A stretch of 41,348 nucleotides of DNA, from NCBI GenBank assembly GCA_009731375.1, contig BJOX01000040.1:414512-455859 (forward strand), in the 5' to 3' direction. The DNA is from Paulinella micropora (Eukaryota > Cercozoa > Imbricatea > Euglyphida). The translations under genes were made by a program, and so were the position numbers. This document shows positions 24,872 to 32,885 of the stretch, piece after piece. A model generated the notes under the pieces. That model searched no databases, was not told the origin of the DNA, and saw only the letters and a program-made list of their open reading frames with translations. Every line of letters starts with the position of its first letter. The stretch's first letter is position 1.

Positions 24872-26695
24872 TCAGCAGCGCCACGTTCCTATCCCGTCCC
24901 AAGCAGTGTCCACGTCTCGTACAAAGAAATCAGGAGTCCAGGAGTGCAGCTCCAGCTGCATACAGTCGAACCCGCCCGCCTCGTTGAAGAGGCTGCCCGC
25001 ATATTTGAGCTTCTTTTGGCATTCCTTCCACACCGCCTCGGCAGGCTTTCCCCGGAAGTCTAGCGGCAGGTCCCCGCGCACTGGATCGAGCCTAACCATA
25101 TCCAACACTGCCTCGATCAAGAAGGCCCGCCCCTTGCTCACAGGGGTAGTCAGCGGCTTGTTCCGCCGCCAAGACAGGTAGAGGCGCGGCAGCTTCAGCT
25201 CTATGACTGCACTCAGCGCCCTGTTCTCCGCCGACTGGCAGCTGCGCCGGTGCCCCCCGCGCCAGTGCACGCGCTGGCAGCTCTTGTCGCAATAGAGCCA
25301 CAGCCCGCAGCGGCCGCACGCGAGCAGCTTCCCCGCGCCCAGCGTCTCCGCACTGCCACATGTGACGCACGCCAGCGCCCGCAGCAGCAGCCCCTGCCCC
25401 ACGTGCGGCTCCGCCGCCGGCCGCGTTTCCTGTTCTGCTACTACCGCGCGCATCATCGGCGGCGGCGCGTGCAGCACCACGTCCCAGTCCCGCACCAGCC
25501 ACCCCCACACCGCGTTCTTCTCGCACGTCAACAACTGCTCCCTCTGCGCCGCAATGAAGCGCAGCAGGGCCGACGACGGCACCCGCCCCGTCCCGAGGTC
25601 GTGCTCGCTCGCGATCGTGGCCCACACGTTGGCCTCCCCCGTCTGGCGGGCCCGGTGGCGCATCCGCTCCTCCTCCCGGTGATAGTCCCGCAGGAGCCGC
25701 GCAAAAACGTCGTCGTGCTCGTACTCCCGGTGCTTGTCTTGCTCAAACGTGCGCGGCGGGTCCAGCCCACCGGCTCCCAGGTACGCTCGCACGCAGTTGC
25801 TCCCTAGGTTCTGGAACCTCGCCAGCATGTGCTTCAGCACCCGGGCGGGTGCGCCCCTAGCACGCCGCCCCTCGTCGCCCAAGTACAAGAACACAGAATC
25901 TACGCGCCGTGCGAAAAGCGCCAGGGCAGCACTCGTAGTCTGGCAAGCTACCGCGATCTTCTGCCTGCCACGCACTCCCTCCACGATCGCGGCCTCGAAT
26001 CTCTGCAAGTCTGTCTCGACGAATAGGCCCCTCTGGTGGCAAGGCGGCACGTACGTGTACTGATGCAGCTGCACCTCGGCCTGCCCCTCCGCCTCGCTAC
26101 TTCCCGGGCGGCGGCACACGCCGCCCCCGGGGCTCAGCAAGAAATCGTGCGTCTGCGAGCTTCGTGTGCTGTCAGTCGCGGTCAGCAGCAGCCTTGGGGC
26201 CCCAGAGCAAAGCAGCAACAACGCCTGATTGTTCTCTTCGAGCCTCCAGCCATTGATGGCGGCGTCCACGCTTTGCCCTAACATGAGGTCGACGTCGTCA
26301 CAAACCACCAGCGCCGGCAGGCGCGCAGCGCTGGTGCTGCGCAGCTCGGCCAGCTCCCGCTGCCGCACAATCAACACGGCCGCCTCGCGCGCACGCGAGG
26401 GCTCATCCTCAAACACGCAAGGCCGGCTGCGGCCCACCCCCATCGCTGTCAGCGTCGCTGCTAGGCGGGCCGCCGTCTCTCTTGCTTGCAGAACTCGGCC
26501 GGGGATCCACACTACCCAGGCTTTTGCGTCCTCTCTCAACACCTTGGCTACCGCCACCAAAGCCGCTTCTGTCTTGCCCAGGCCCGCGCAGGCATTGAGC
26601 AGCTGCACCCGGTGCTTTTCGAACGATACAGGGTGAACCCGTAGCCCCTCGCCACCGGCCGGCTTAGACGGAGCGGGAGCTAAGCCAGGCTTCAT
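24872..26695 (-). CDS. Degenerate origin-binding-helicase paralogue fused to a MYND zinc finger
   Basis: The 607-residue protein starts at ATG 26695. Residues 20-330 align with the 21500-24491 helicase: VSFEKHRVQLLNACAGLGKT (motif I), VVCDDVDLML (motif II), APRLLLTATDSTRSSQTHDF, the YTYVP block and KIAVACQTTSAAL. About 85 residues covering motifs IV-V are then missing, and motif VI is changed from QMLMRARR to KHMLARFQ, so ATP-driven unwinding is unlikely. A MYND finger follows at about residues 441-483 (CVTCGS, CGRCG, YCDKSC, HWRGGHRRSC). The C-terminal 110 residues match the C-terminus of the double-MYND protein at 28748-29875. It may be a regulator that binds origin DNA or the helicase and recruits partners through MYND. 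That role is inference. Confidence 0.65.
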   Translation of the reverse strand: MKPGLAPAPSKPAGGEGLRVHPVSFEKHRVQLLNACAGLGKTEAALVAVAKVLREDAKAWVVWIPGRVLQARETAARLAATLTAMGVGRSRPCVFEDEPSRAREAAVLIVRQRELAELRSTSAARLPALVVCDDVDLMLGQSVDAAINGWRLEENNQALLLLCSGAPRLLLTATDSTRSSQTHDFLLSPGGGVCRRPGSSEAEGQAEVQLHQYTYVPPCHQRGLFVETDLQRFEAAIVEGVRGRQKIAVACQTTSAALALFARRVDSVFLYLGDEGRRARGAPARVLKHMLARFQNLGSNCVRAYLGAGGLDPPRTFEQDKHREYEHDDVFARLLRDYHREEERMRHRARQTGEANVWATIASEHDLGTGRVPSSALLRFIAAQREQLLTCEKNAVWGWLVRDWDVVLHAPPPMMRAVVAEQETRPAAEPHVGQGLLLRALACVTCGSAETLGAGKLLACGRCGLWLYCDKSCQRVHWRGGHRRSCQSAENRALSAVIELKLPRLYLSWRRNKPLTTPVSKGRAFLIEAVLDMVRLDPVRGDLPLDFRGKPAEAVWKECQKKLKYAGSLFNEAGGFDCMQLELHSWTPDFFVRDVDTAWDGIGTWRC

Positions 26696-26752
26696 TCACA
26701 GGCGGAACGAGGAAGGGAAATGGCAGAGCAAGACAGAGCGCGCGCGGGCGCC
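26665..26752 (+). repeat. Fragment resembling the origin-binding helicase linker, upstream of its paralogue
   Basis: Plus-strand 26703-26725 (CGAGGAAGGGAAATGGCAG core) matches 23694-23716, and 26726-26752 (AGAGCGCGCGCGGGCGCC core) matches about 23807-23833 of the helicase linker, with the 90 nt between them missing. The fragment lies antisense to the paralogue it precedes, so it marks a past rearrangement between the two loci. Confidence 0.55.
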
Positions 26753-27000
26753 CGGGGAGAGAGGGGGGGGGGGTGCCCCCCCCCTCCCTAGAAGGTGACA
26801 ATTGCCTTTAATTAAAAAAGAAAAGCTTTTGGAGCCAATTGCTTCTTTTTCAAATTAGTTGTACTGTAAGATTTGTAGGTGTTCGGATTTTTCGAGTAAA
26901 TTTCTTGGAAGTCTTGAGCTTTATAGGCGAGGCCTTGAAGCCACTCGAGAGCTCGGCTCCTTTTGCAAGCGTAACGCGAGGCGTGTTCACTTTCGTTATG
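26753..27000. other. Intergenic region with G/C homopolymers and an AT-rich stretch
   Basis: A G run (26763-26774) and a C run (about 26777-26785) are followed by AT-rich DNA. No gene or clear promoter is seen. Confidence 0.4.
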
Positions 27001-27805
27001 TCAATCAAAGGAAGCTGCCTGGGCCACGCTCAGGCGCTGTGGGGCCTCGCTGGCCACAAGAGTAAAGGACCACTCCAAGACCCGTATGGACTGCAATCTC
27101 GTCTGCACGTGTGTTAGGTGCGCCAGGTCTAGGCATCGCTCTGTAGATATAGTGGCCCGGCCTCCGTCTCCGTCGTAACGCTCGCTCTCCCAACACAGTT
27201 CCGTGGCACGGTAACAGCAATGCTGGGCCATATTCAGCATTATCAGGGCGCCGTGCCCGACCCCGTTCCTCGGCGTCGCATGAGCTTGTGGCTTATGTGC
27301 AGGACCCGCTGCTCTGGCGCCACGGGCCGGTCGCCGGGATTTCTCAAGAAAGACCAACTGTTTGACAAGGCCTTGGTGCTGTGTGTTATAAACGCATCAG
27401 ACAGATTCAGCTGTCCGATAAACGCATCAGACAGATTCAGCTGTCCGATAAACGCATCAGACAGATTCAGCTGTCCGATAAACGCATCAGACAGATTCAG
27501 CTGTCCGTACGAGGCCATGCCTAGGATAGCGGCCTGCAGGTGGGCCAGGGATCCTCTGCCGGAATTCTCGTCTCTAAATTCGTGCTCGAATGCGCTGTCG
27601 ATCCGCCCCCAGAACAAATTCCACAGCTCATGCATGAGTTCGTTCGCTGGTGAATACCGTAGCTCATTGTTTAGCACCACAGCGAGGTTTTCTTTGCTGT
27701 GCTGCAAACACGCCAGAAGAGAGGCTAGCTGGCGTAAAGCATAGAAATCTTCATCCACCTCCCAAGTACCATTGCCTTCGGTCTCCAGTTGTTGCAGATA
27801 GCTGT
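27001..27805 (-). pseudogene. Broken gene with 10-residue repeats
   Basis: Coding-like sequence enters from a TAG near 27810 with no ATG (first residues LHSYLQQLETEGNGTWEVDEDFYALRQ). It includes four identical copies of IGQLNLSDAF encoded by a 30-bp minisatellite at 27388-27507. It then shifts frame near the GGGG at about 27260-27265 and ends at 27001 (AQAASFD stop). The first in-frame ATG is at codon 42 or later. The 5' end abuts the 5' end of the oppositely oriented glycoprotein-like gene, which is truncated too. The family is not recognised. It seems to be a gene fragment with one indel, though sequencing error cannot be excluded. Confidence 0.5.
27388..27507 (-). repeat. Four perfect 30-bp tandem repeats inside a coding frame
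   Basis: Units at 27388, 27418, 27448 and 27478 are identical and contiguous, with no spacers. Each encodes IGQLNLSDAF on the minus strand. Identity across all four points to a very recent expansion. Confidence 0.95.
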
Positions 27806-28609
27806 GCAGCTAACCAGGCGAGCGCGACCTACTACTTCAACCAGACACGCGCCCTGGGCGTGCCGCTCGCGCCGGGGCACGGGTTGGAGTACCGCCTGCG
27901 GCTGGCCGCGGGCTGCCAAGCCACCGTCAACCTCCGCAGTCTTGGGCAAGGAACAGCCTACGGATTTCAGGTCTGTACCAGCTCCCGGCCTACCGCGACG
28001 GAGCTGACCCCGACTATGGGGTGGTGGACACAACTAGAAACCACCTGGTTCGAAACCCCTGCTAACGGGACCCAGCACGATGTGAGCCCCGGATTCTTGG
28101 TCGGGGACCTGGAGTCTTGTGGCTGCCCAGCGTACCAGTCGTGTGGGGCGGCTAGATTCACGCCCGTGAGTGACCAACCGAATTTCGAGTACCCGTACAC
28201 CGAGGGGTGCGTGGCCAACAAGACGAGCGTATTGCACCTGAGCCTTAGCCGCGGCCACGCCCTAGAGTACAGGGTGACGGCCGACGCGGGATGCGCGTCT
28301 GGACCTCACGTCGCCCTTCCCGCTGGAATCAACCCGAACTGCAGCTGCGCTCACCAGACGTGCGCCGAACGTCAAACGCAACCTCCACTCCAAGCTCAGC
28401 CTCGGCTTCTTCCATCTCGTCAAGCTCAGCCTCGGCCTCCGCCCAGGCAAGCCAGACGGCAAGTCTTGGGGGGCAGGGCTCGTCGCCCTCCTCCACACCC
28501 GTTCCTACTCACACGGTCCTCCTCCACACCCGTTCCTACTCACACGGTCGAGCTATCTAGTGCCCAGCCCGCTTGCACGGCCTCTGTTCTGCGCGATTGT
28601 GTAGTATAA
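27795..28609 (+). pseudogene. Broken surface glycoprotein with duplicated ectodomain
   Basis: Coding-like sequence starts at about 27800 (SCAANQASATYYFNQTRALG) without ATG or signal peptide. It consists of two related cysteine-containing domains: ANQTSATYY-GHGLEYRLRLAAGC, then VANKTSVLHL-GHALEYRVTADAGC. Sequons include NQT, NGT, NKT and NCS. Near 28360 the coding signal moves to another frame encoding a Ser/Ala/Thr-rich stalk (SNATSTPSSASASSISSSSA). A perfect 31-bp tandem duplication at 28487-28548 then moves it back to the first frame, which ends at 28609 (VLRDCVV). The layout resembles the 4929-5621 glycoprotein, with domain and stalk order reversed. AATAAA follows at 28614. The gene appears to be decayed. 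Confidence 0.55.
28487..28548 (+). repeat. 31-bp perfect tandem duplication that shifts the reading frame
   Basis: 28487-28517 and 28518-28548 are identical. Because 31 is not a multiple of three, the stalk frame before it continues correctly only in the other frame after it. Confidence 0.9.
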
Positions 28610-28613
28610 GTAA

Positions 28614-28619
28614 AATAAA
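28614..28619 (+). terminator. Polyadenylation signal of the glycoprotein-like gene
   Basis: AATAAA lies 5 nt after the TAA stop at 28607-28609. Confidence 0.5.
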
Positions 28620-28747
28620 AAAAGAATTCTTGTGGGTTTCCCTTTTCCCCCGTCCGTGGTACAAAGGTTGTTCGCCTGGATCTCGTTGTTAGCGTCCAAG
28701 ATGTTTTAATAACACAAAAAAAAGAGAATTTTTCTAACAGAATCTCC

Positions 28748-29875
28748 TCATGGCTTTTGCGCCCAGAAAGACAGGATCTGCGGTTGCAGAAAGGGGGGCA
28801 CGCAGCTCTGCAGTTCGGCTTGCAAGCAGTCGGGTCTTTGCCCCTGCGCCAAGAGCTCAGCCGCGAAGCGCGCCTTGTCTGAACAGAGCTTGAAAAAAAG
28901 ATGTTCTCTCACGGCGGGCTCTTGCGGCAGCATGGCCGTGTCGGGATTCAGGCGCACCAAGTCGAGCACTGCCTCGAGGAGGAGCAAGCGGCCTTCAAGC
29001 AAGGGGTCCCCGGACGTCTTGCCACGCTTGAGCGCGAGGTGCTTTTGAGGTAACTCCATGGCCAAGACCACTGCAATCGCTGGTTGTACTTTTGGGCGGC
29101 ATTGCCTTTTGTGAAAGGCCTGCCAGTGGGTACGTTGGCAGGCGGCGTTGCAATACATGGAGAGGCGGCAGCGGGAACAGGCCAGCAAGGGCGCGGCCGC
29201 GGAATCCTTGCGGGAGCAGCAGGCACACTCCAGGGCGCGGCTCAGCCCGCCGGGGGGCCTGCTGCCCCCCGATCCCCCCCTGCCCTCCCTCCGGCCCGCG
29301 CCGGGGGGCTGGTCTCTGCCAATGATAGTGGGTGTGATGCTCTTTTTCCAGACCACGACCCCGCCTCTCTCGGACAGGCGCTCGAGCAGTGCTTCGACCA
29401 CGACACAAACGCCGATCTCCGGCGGCACATCCTTGACCTCGGCTCGCAGGGGTTGCAGGTGGGGCTGTGCCAGATCTTTCCTGGACAGCGCCGCAATGGT
29501 GATCTCCGGGCAACCCGGGCGCACCGTCGCGAGCAGAAACACGTCGCACATTTTTCTGTCACGCTGCGCCTTGTCTGCGGCTGCGAGCAGTGAATTGCGC
29601 ATGTCATGGCTGGCCGCGGCTTGCTGTAGAAAGGCCACGGCCCGTGCGTGCTGTGCATTGTTCTTGGCTCCGGCCATGCAGGACACTTTGTGTCGAGCTT
29701 TCCAATCGGACTCTTGGCATGCAACACTGCAATAATAAGCCAAGCGGCACTGGGCACAGACGCGATATTTAGATGCAGGTTTCTGGCCGGCGGGCAGGCC
29801 GCGCTGTTTCAGCAGCGTGCCCCCGCAAGCCGCATTGGCACAGCTATAGAATGACAGCACGGCGTCGCTCGGCAT
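28748..29875 (-). CDS. Double MYND-finger protein
   Basis: Starting at ATG 29875, the protein has about 375 residues. The first MYND finger is near the N-terminus (CANAACGG, CAQCRLAYYCSVAC, DWKARHKVSC). The second lies at about residues 215-260 (CACCSRKD, CSRCRLSMYCNAAC, HWQAFHKRQC). Both have the full C-x2-C...C-x2-C...YC-x3-C...H-x3-C pattern. The region between is a helical domain. The C-terminal 110 residues, with LLLEAVLDLVRLNPDTAMLP and DCLQAELQSCVPPFL, match the end of the 24872-26695 protein, defining a shared unnamed domain. MYND fingers usually mediate protein-protein contacts in transcriptional repressors. Upstream lie a 37-N gap and poly-C, so the promoter is not visible. Confidence 0.65.
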   Translation of the reverse strand: MPSDAVLSFYSCANAACGGTLLKQRGLPAGQKPASKYRVCAQCRLAYYCSVACQESDWKARHKVSCMAGAKNNAQHARAVAFLQQAAASHDMRNSLLAAADKAQRDRKMCDVFLLATVRPGCPEITIAALSRKDLAQPHLQPLRAEVKDVPPEIGVCVVVEALLERLSERGGVVVWKKSITPTIIGRDQPPGAGRREGRGGSGGSRPPGGLSRALECACCSRKDSAAAPLLACSRCRLSMYCNAACQRTHWQAFHKRQCRPKVQPAIAVVLAMELPQKHLALKRGKTSGDPLLEGRLLLLEAVLDLVRLNPDTAMLPQEPAVREHLFFKLCSDKARFAAELLAQGQRPDCLQAELQSCVPPFLQPQILSFWAQKP

Positions 29876-30118
29876 GACAGGCCCCGTGGAAGCACACACT
29901 TTTNNNNNNNNNNNNNNNNNNNNNNNNNNNNNNNNNNNNNGCCCCCCCCCCCCCCCGAGAGGAAGAGGGCTATGCACTCAAGAGAGAGGGGTGGCGGGAG
30001 TATAATAGAATTTAATCAAATGAGAGTACCATTTTTCTGGGTTGTGACCTTTTAAACTAGTTGGCGCTCGCTCGGAATCACGCACGCTATTTGAGCCGTG
30101 GCGTTTAGAAAGAATTTA
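29876..30118. other. Intergenic region with 37-N gap and poly-C
   Basis: N at 29904-29940 is followed by a C run at about 29942-29956. The AT-rich remainder carries a minus-strand ATTAAA near 30010 that may end the next gene's transcript. No gene is seen. Confidence 0.45.
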
Positions 30119-30877
30119 CTAGTCATATGTAGTCTCTTCTGTAGTGCGATCGTATGACACTGGTTGTTTTGCACGTAATTCACTAAGATCGTGCAATGCA
30201 GCGTTAACCGTTTGTAGAGCTTCTAGTTTCAGCGCCTTGAGAAACCGTGTTCCGCTCTCTGTTGTTAGATTGGAGTGTTCGACTGAGATCACACATAGGT
30301 TGTCTGGAACTCTTAAGGATTCACCTGTCCAGTGGTATGCGCGACCTGCTTTTATGAGTCTCTCAAGTGTTTCTTCCACGTTGTCTTTGTACTTCCCACA
30401 CCACGCATATCCAGCTTTCGTTGTGCAGTGAGTTCTAACCCAGCCGCCTGATATCATTTCTGTGGATACATGTTGGTCGGTGCGGCACCAATCGCTTTTC
30501 GCACATATTGGGTTCGATGTGTATGCCCACAACAAGGGTATGTCGCACTGCTTACAGAACAGCACGCGGGAGCTTTCACCATTGGTGTTGGGCTTGACAG
30601 TTGCTAGCCCGGCTGCTATGAGATTTGTCGTGATGAACTTCTTATTTTTTTTCAGCCAGAAGGCAAGGACTGACCGGGAGAATTCGGATTGTATTGGCAG
30701 CTTATAGAGCCCGAGTGTACTAGTTTCTTGTAGCAAGCCCGTGGGGATTCTCGTTGCCTTTTTAGCGGACAACGGCAACATCTTCCCATCTTCACAGCAA
30801 ACAGTTAATACGCCTGTCAACTCCTTTTGGCAGTGCGGACATTTCCATACATGCAAGCTGGATGATGCTGGAAACAT
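30119..30877 (-). CDS. Cysteine-rich putative zinc-binding protein, unknown function
   Basis: The ATG at 30877 gives 252 residues; an upstream GTG at 30910 is less likely. Paired cysteines suggest two or three zinc ribbons: CPHC followed by CC about 11 residues on near the N-terminus, then CKQC, C and C near residues 118-142, then C and C near 160-172. The C-terminal half is helical and lysine/leucine-rich. Base composition is less GC-rich than the neighbouring genes. It may be a zinc-ribbon DNA- or RNA-binding protein, but I do not recognise the family. Confidence 0.5.
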   Translation of the reverse strand: MFPASSSLHVWKCPHCQKELTGVLTVCCEDGKMLPLSAKKATRIPTGLLQETSTLGLYKLPIQSEFSRSVLAFWLKKNKKFITTNLIAAGLATVKPNTNGESSRVLFCKQCDIPLLWAYTSNPICAKSDWCRTDQHVSTEMISGGWVRTHCTTKAGYAWCGKYKDNVEETLERLIKAGRAYHWTGESLRVPDNLCVISVEHSNLTTESGTRFLKALKLEALQTVNAALHDLSELRAKQPVSYDRTTEETTYD

Positions 30878-31141
30878 GCTATTAGGGCCCCTTTCTTTAC
30901 CTAATAGCACGCAGGCGCGGATGGCGCGGGGCGGAAGAGTAGAGAGGGGTGCATCCTTTCTCCCCCCCCCCCCCCTCTTTTCTCTCTTCTCCCCCTCCCC
31001 CGGCCGCAGGGGACAGGGGGGTGGTGGGGAGGGGTGGGGGTGCAGGGCTGCGACGTGCTAAGAATGTAAAACGAATTTAAAAAAAGAAAGAGAGAAAATC
31101 CTTGACAAAGTTTTAATCTTGGCACTTGAGACAAAACGCAC

Positions 31142-32530
31142 ATGACAGACTTTGACCGGCTGGATCCTGATATGTGGGCGGTGTACCAGCTGGCAGAAGC
31201 TTATTCCAAGCAGCGTAATCAGAACGTCTTCTGGCGCGCACTGGAAATCGGTGTCGACCAGGGCTTCCGTGCAGAAAAAGAACTCCGAAAGTCGTTGGGG
31301 AAGGCTGAAATAGAGGCTCTAGCCAATGCTTATACGGTATCCTTGGACCGATACCCCGACCCTAATCCCAACCTATCGGAATGGTCGGTTGTGGATCGGA
31401 TGTACACAAAACTGCGGGCTATAAATGCTTTTACGCACTACGGCAGGTTGGCGGCTCTTGTAACTTATCTCGATCCCGCGCTGAAGCGCTTGGAAGAAAA
31501 AAAAGAACTAGTCGAGTGTACGACCATGTTGTTGGGCTGCTTGACCAAGAGCCCGCGTCAAAAAAAGAAGATATTTCTACGGGGTTTTGCAATGACACTA
31601 CCACCTCAGGAAACGCAGTCCGCCCAACCAAAGTCCTTCTGCTTATTGAGCTCCTTACATACACAAGATTGTACTACGATACCAAGCAGCTGCAGTGGTA
31701 TTATTATTATTATTATTATTATTACTGTAAGGTCACGAAACAAGAACAAGATCTTTTAAAAGAATTCCCGGGCTGGTCGGGCCCCGTCGAGTATGTTGGC
31801 ATGAGACGGACGGACGTAACCTCCGAGGTTTTTCTGGACAAAAAAGGAAAGGTCAAGGTTCGGGTGATCACGCTACTGACCACTATGTATGACTTCGGGG
31901 GCAAACAGGTAGACACGTCTGGGAAGTCTGAAATTTTGTTGTGTGACCCGGAGAAACGACGCACGTTGCCAAACTATAACTACGACGGGGGGAGCTTTAG
32001 GGTTCACGCTACGGGACCTTGGGCAGGGCCTCACGCCGCTGGTACAGTGGGAGCGTGTGGAAGACCCGACCACAGCCGACTACTCTCCCCCCGTTACCTA
32101 CAAGGAATTGAAACCGTACAGGGAAGAGTTGCGCCAGGCTCTGGGGGCGTTATTGCAAAAGAAACCGTTGTGCACGGTCGGGCAGGTTGGTCAGATAGCT
32201 CGGTTGGACAAGGCACTGGCTGCAATGTACCCTTGGTCGGCACGAATCCTGCCTGACACCAGCAGATGCGGCAAGTGTCACAAGACCAAAGGTACCAACG
32301 ACTGGTTTGTAGCCGATCCAATACCCCAAGACGGGCGCAGTGAGTGGACAAGCGCTCTGCAAGAAAGCCCCGATCGGTGGCGGTGGCCCGCCACGTGGCT
32401 TCCGCCGGTAGCTCGCGACGGACATAAAGTATTTGAGGAGTGGTGCAAACAACGGGGTGAATTCGTTTGGCGCTTGCTCAGCCAAGAGGCACGGAACAAG
32501 GGTAGACCCCCCCCGCCGCGCTGTTTGTGA
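31142..32530 (+). pseudogene. Frameshifted distant member of the kinase-like family
   Basis: The first frame starts at ATG 31142 (MTDFDRLDPDMWAVYQL). Coding signal moves to a second frame after the A-rich runs at about 31498-31505 or 31559-31565, where a Tyr run is encoded by a (TAT)n repeat (about 31697-31726). It returns to the first frame between 31985 and 32020, near a G6 run, and ends at 32530. The middle part (PVEYVGMRRTDVTSEVFLD, then KVKVRVITLL) matches the second module of the kinase-like paralogues. A CGKCHKTKG knuckle parallels CGQCGKTKS in the 14324-15670 copy. The two shifts compensate each other. AATAAA follows at 32547-32552. Decay or homopolymer errors are both possible. Confidence 0.5.
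31697..31726 (+). repeat. (TAT)n trinucleotide repeat encoding polytyrosine
   Basis: About nine ATT/TAT triplets in a row; in the coding frame they read as Tyr codons between KQLQW and CKVTKQE. Confidence 0.85.
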
Positions 32531-32546
32531 CAGGGGCTGGGGCGGC

Positions 32547-32552
32547 AATAAA
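32547..32552 (+). terminator. Polyadenylation signal
   Basis: AATAAA lies 17 nt after the TGA at 32530. Confidence 0.45.
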
Positions 32553-32627
32553 GCTCTGCCCATGCTTCCTCCCGATCGCACCATGTCATCGTCTTTAATT
32601 AAGAAAAGAAAACAATAACCCTCTTAT

Positions 32628-32870
32628 ATGTTTTCGGGCTTTCCTTTGCTTCTTCTCGTGTTTCTTCCCCGGGCGTACCCCCGGGATTTTTTAGTGAGGT
32701 TTGGCAAAGCTGCCTGCAATCGACACTTGCCGGAGTTCTCCGACAGCTGGGAACTGCTGCCGGCCTCAGCGTCGCTGCTTAACAAAAAGGAATTTTATTT
32801 GTCCAGTGCAGCAAGAAAAAAGTTACATCAAAACGTTTTTATTAACGGCTCGACAAGAGTCCTTTTGTAA
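32628..32870 (+). CDS. Possible small secreted protein
   Basis: An 80-codon frame from ATG 32628 starts with a signal-peptide-like segment (MFSGFPLLLLVFLPRAYP). The rest has no recognisable motif apart from one sequon (NGS). It lies between two genes and overlaps the minus-strand polyadenylation signal of the helicase, so it could be chance. Little else can be said. Confidence 0.3.
   Translation: MFSGFPLLLLVFLPRAYPRDFLVRFGKAACNRHLPEFSDSWELLPASASLLNKKEFYLSSAARKKLHQNVFINGSTRVLL
32838..32843 (-). terminator. Polyadenylation signal of the SF1 helicase
   Basis: Minus-strand AATAAA lies 43 nt past the stop at 32886. Confidence 0.5.
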
Positions 32871-32885
32871 ACTTTCTCGTAGTCT

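Noticed and set aside
25092-25807. Long frames on both strands within the MYND fusion gene
   Set aside because: High GC content creates stop-poor shadow frames; only the frame with helicase and MYND motifs is supported.
27388-27507. CRISPR-like direct repeats
   Set aside because: Units are contiguous with no spacers and lie in a coding frame; this is a minisatellite.
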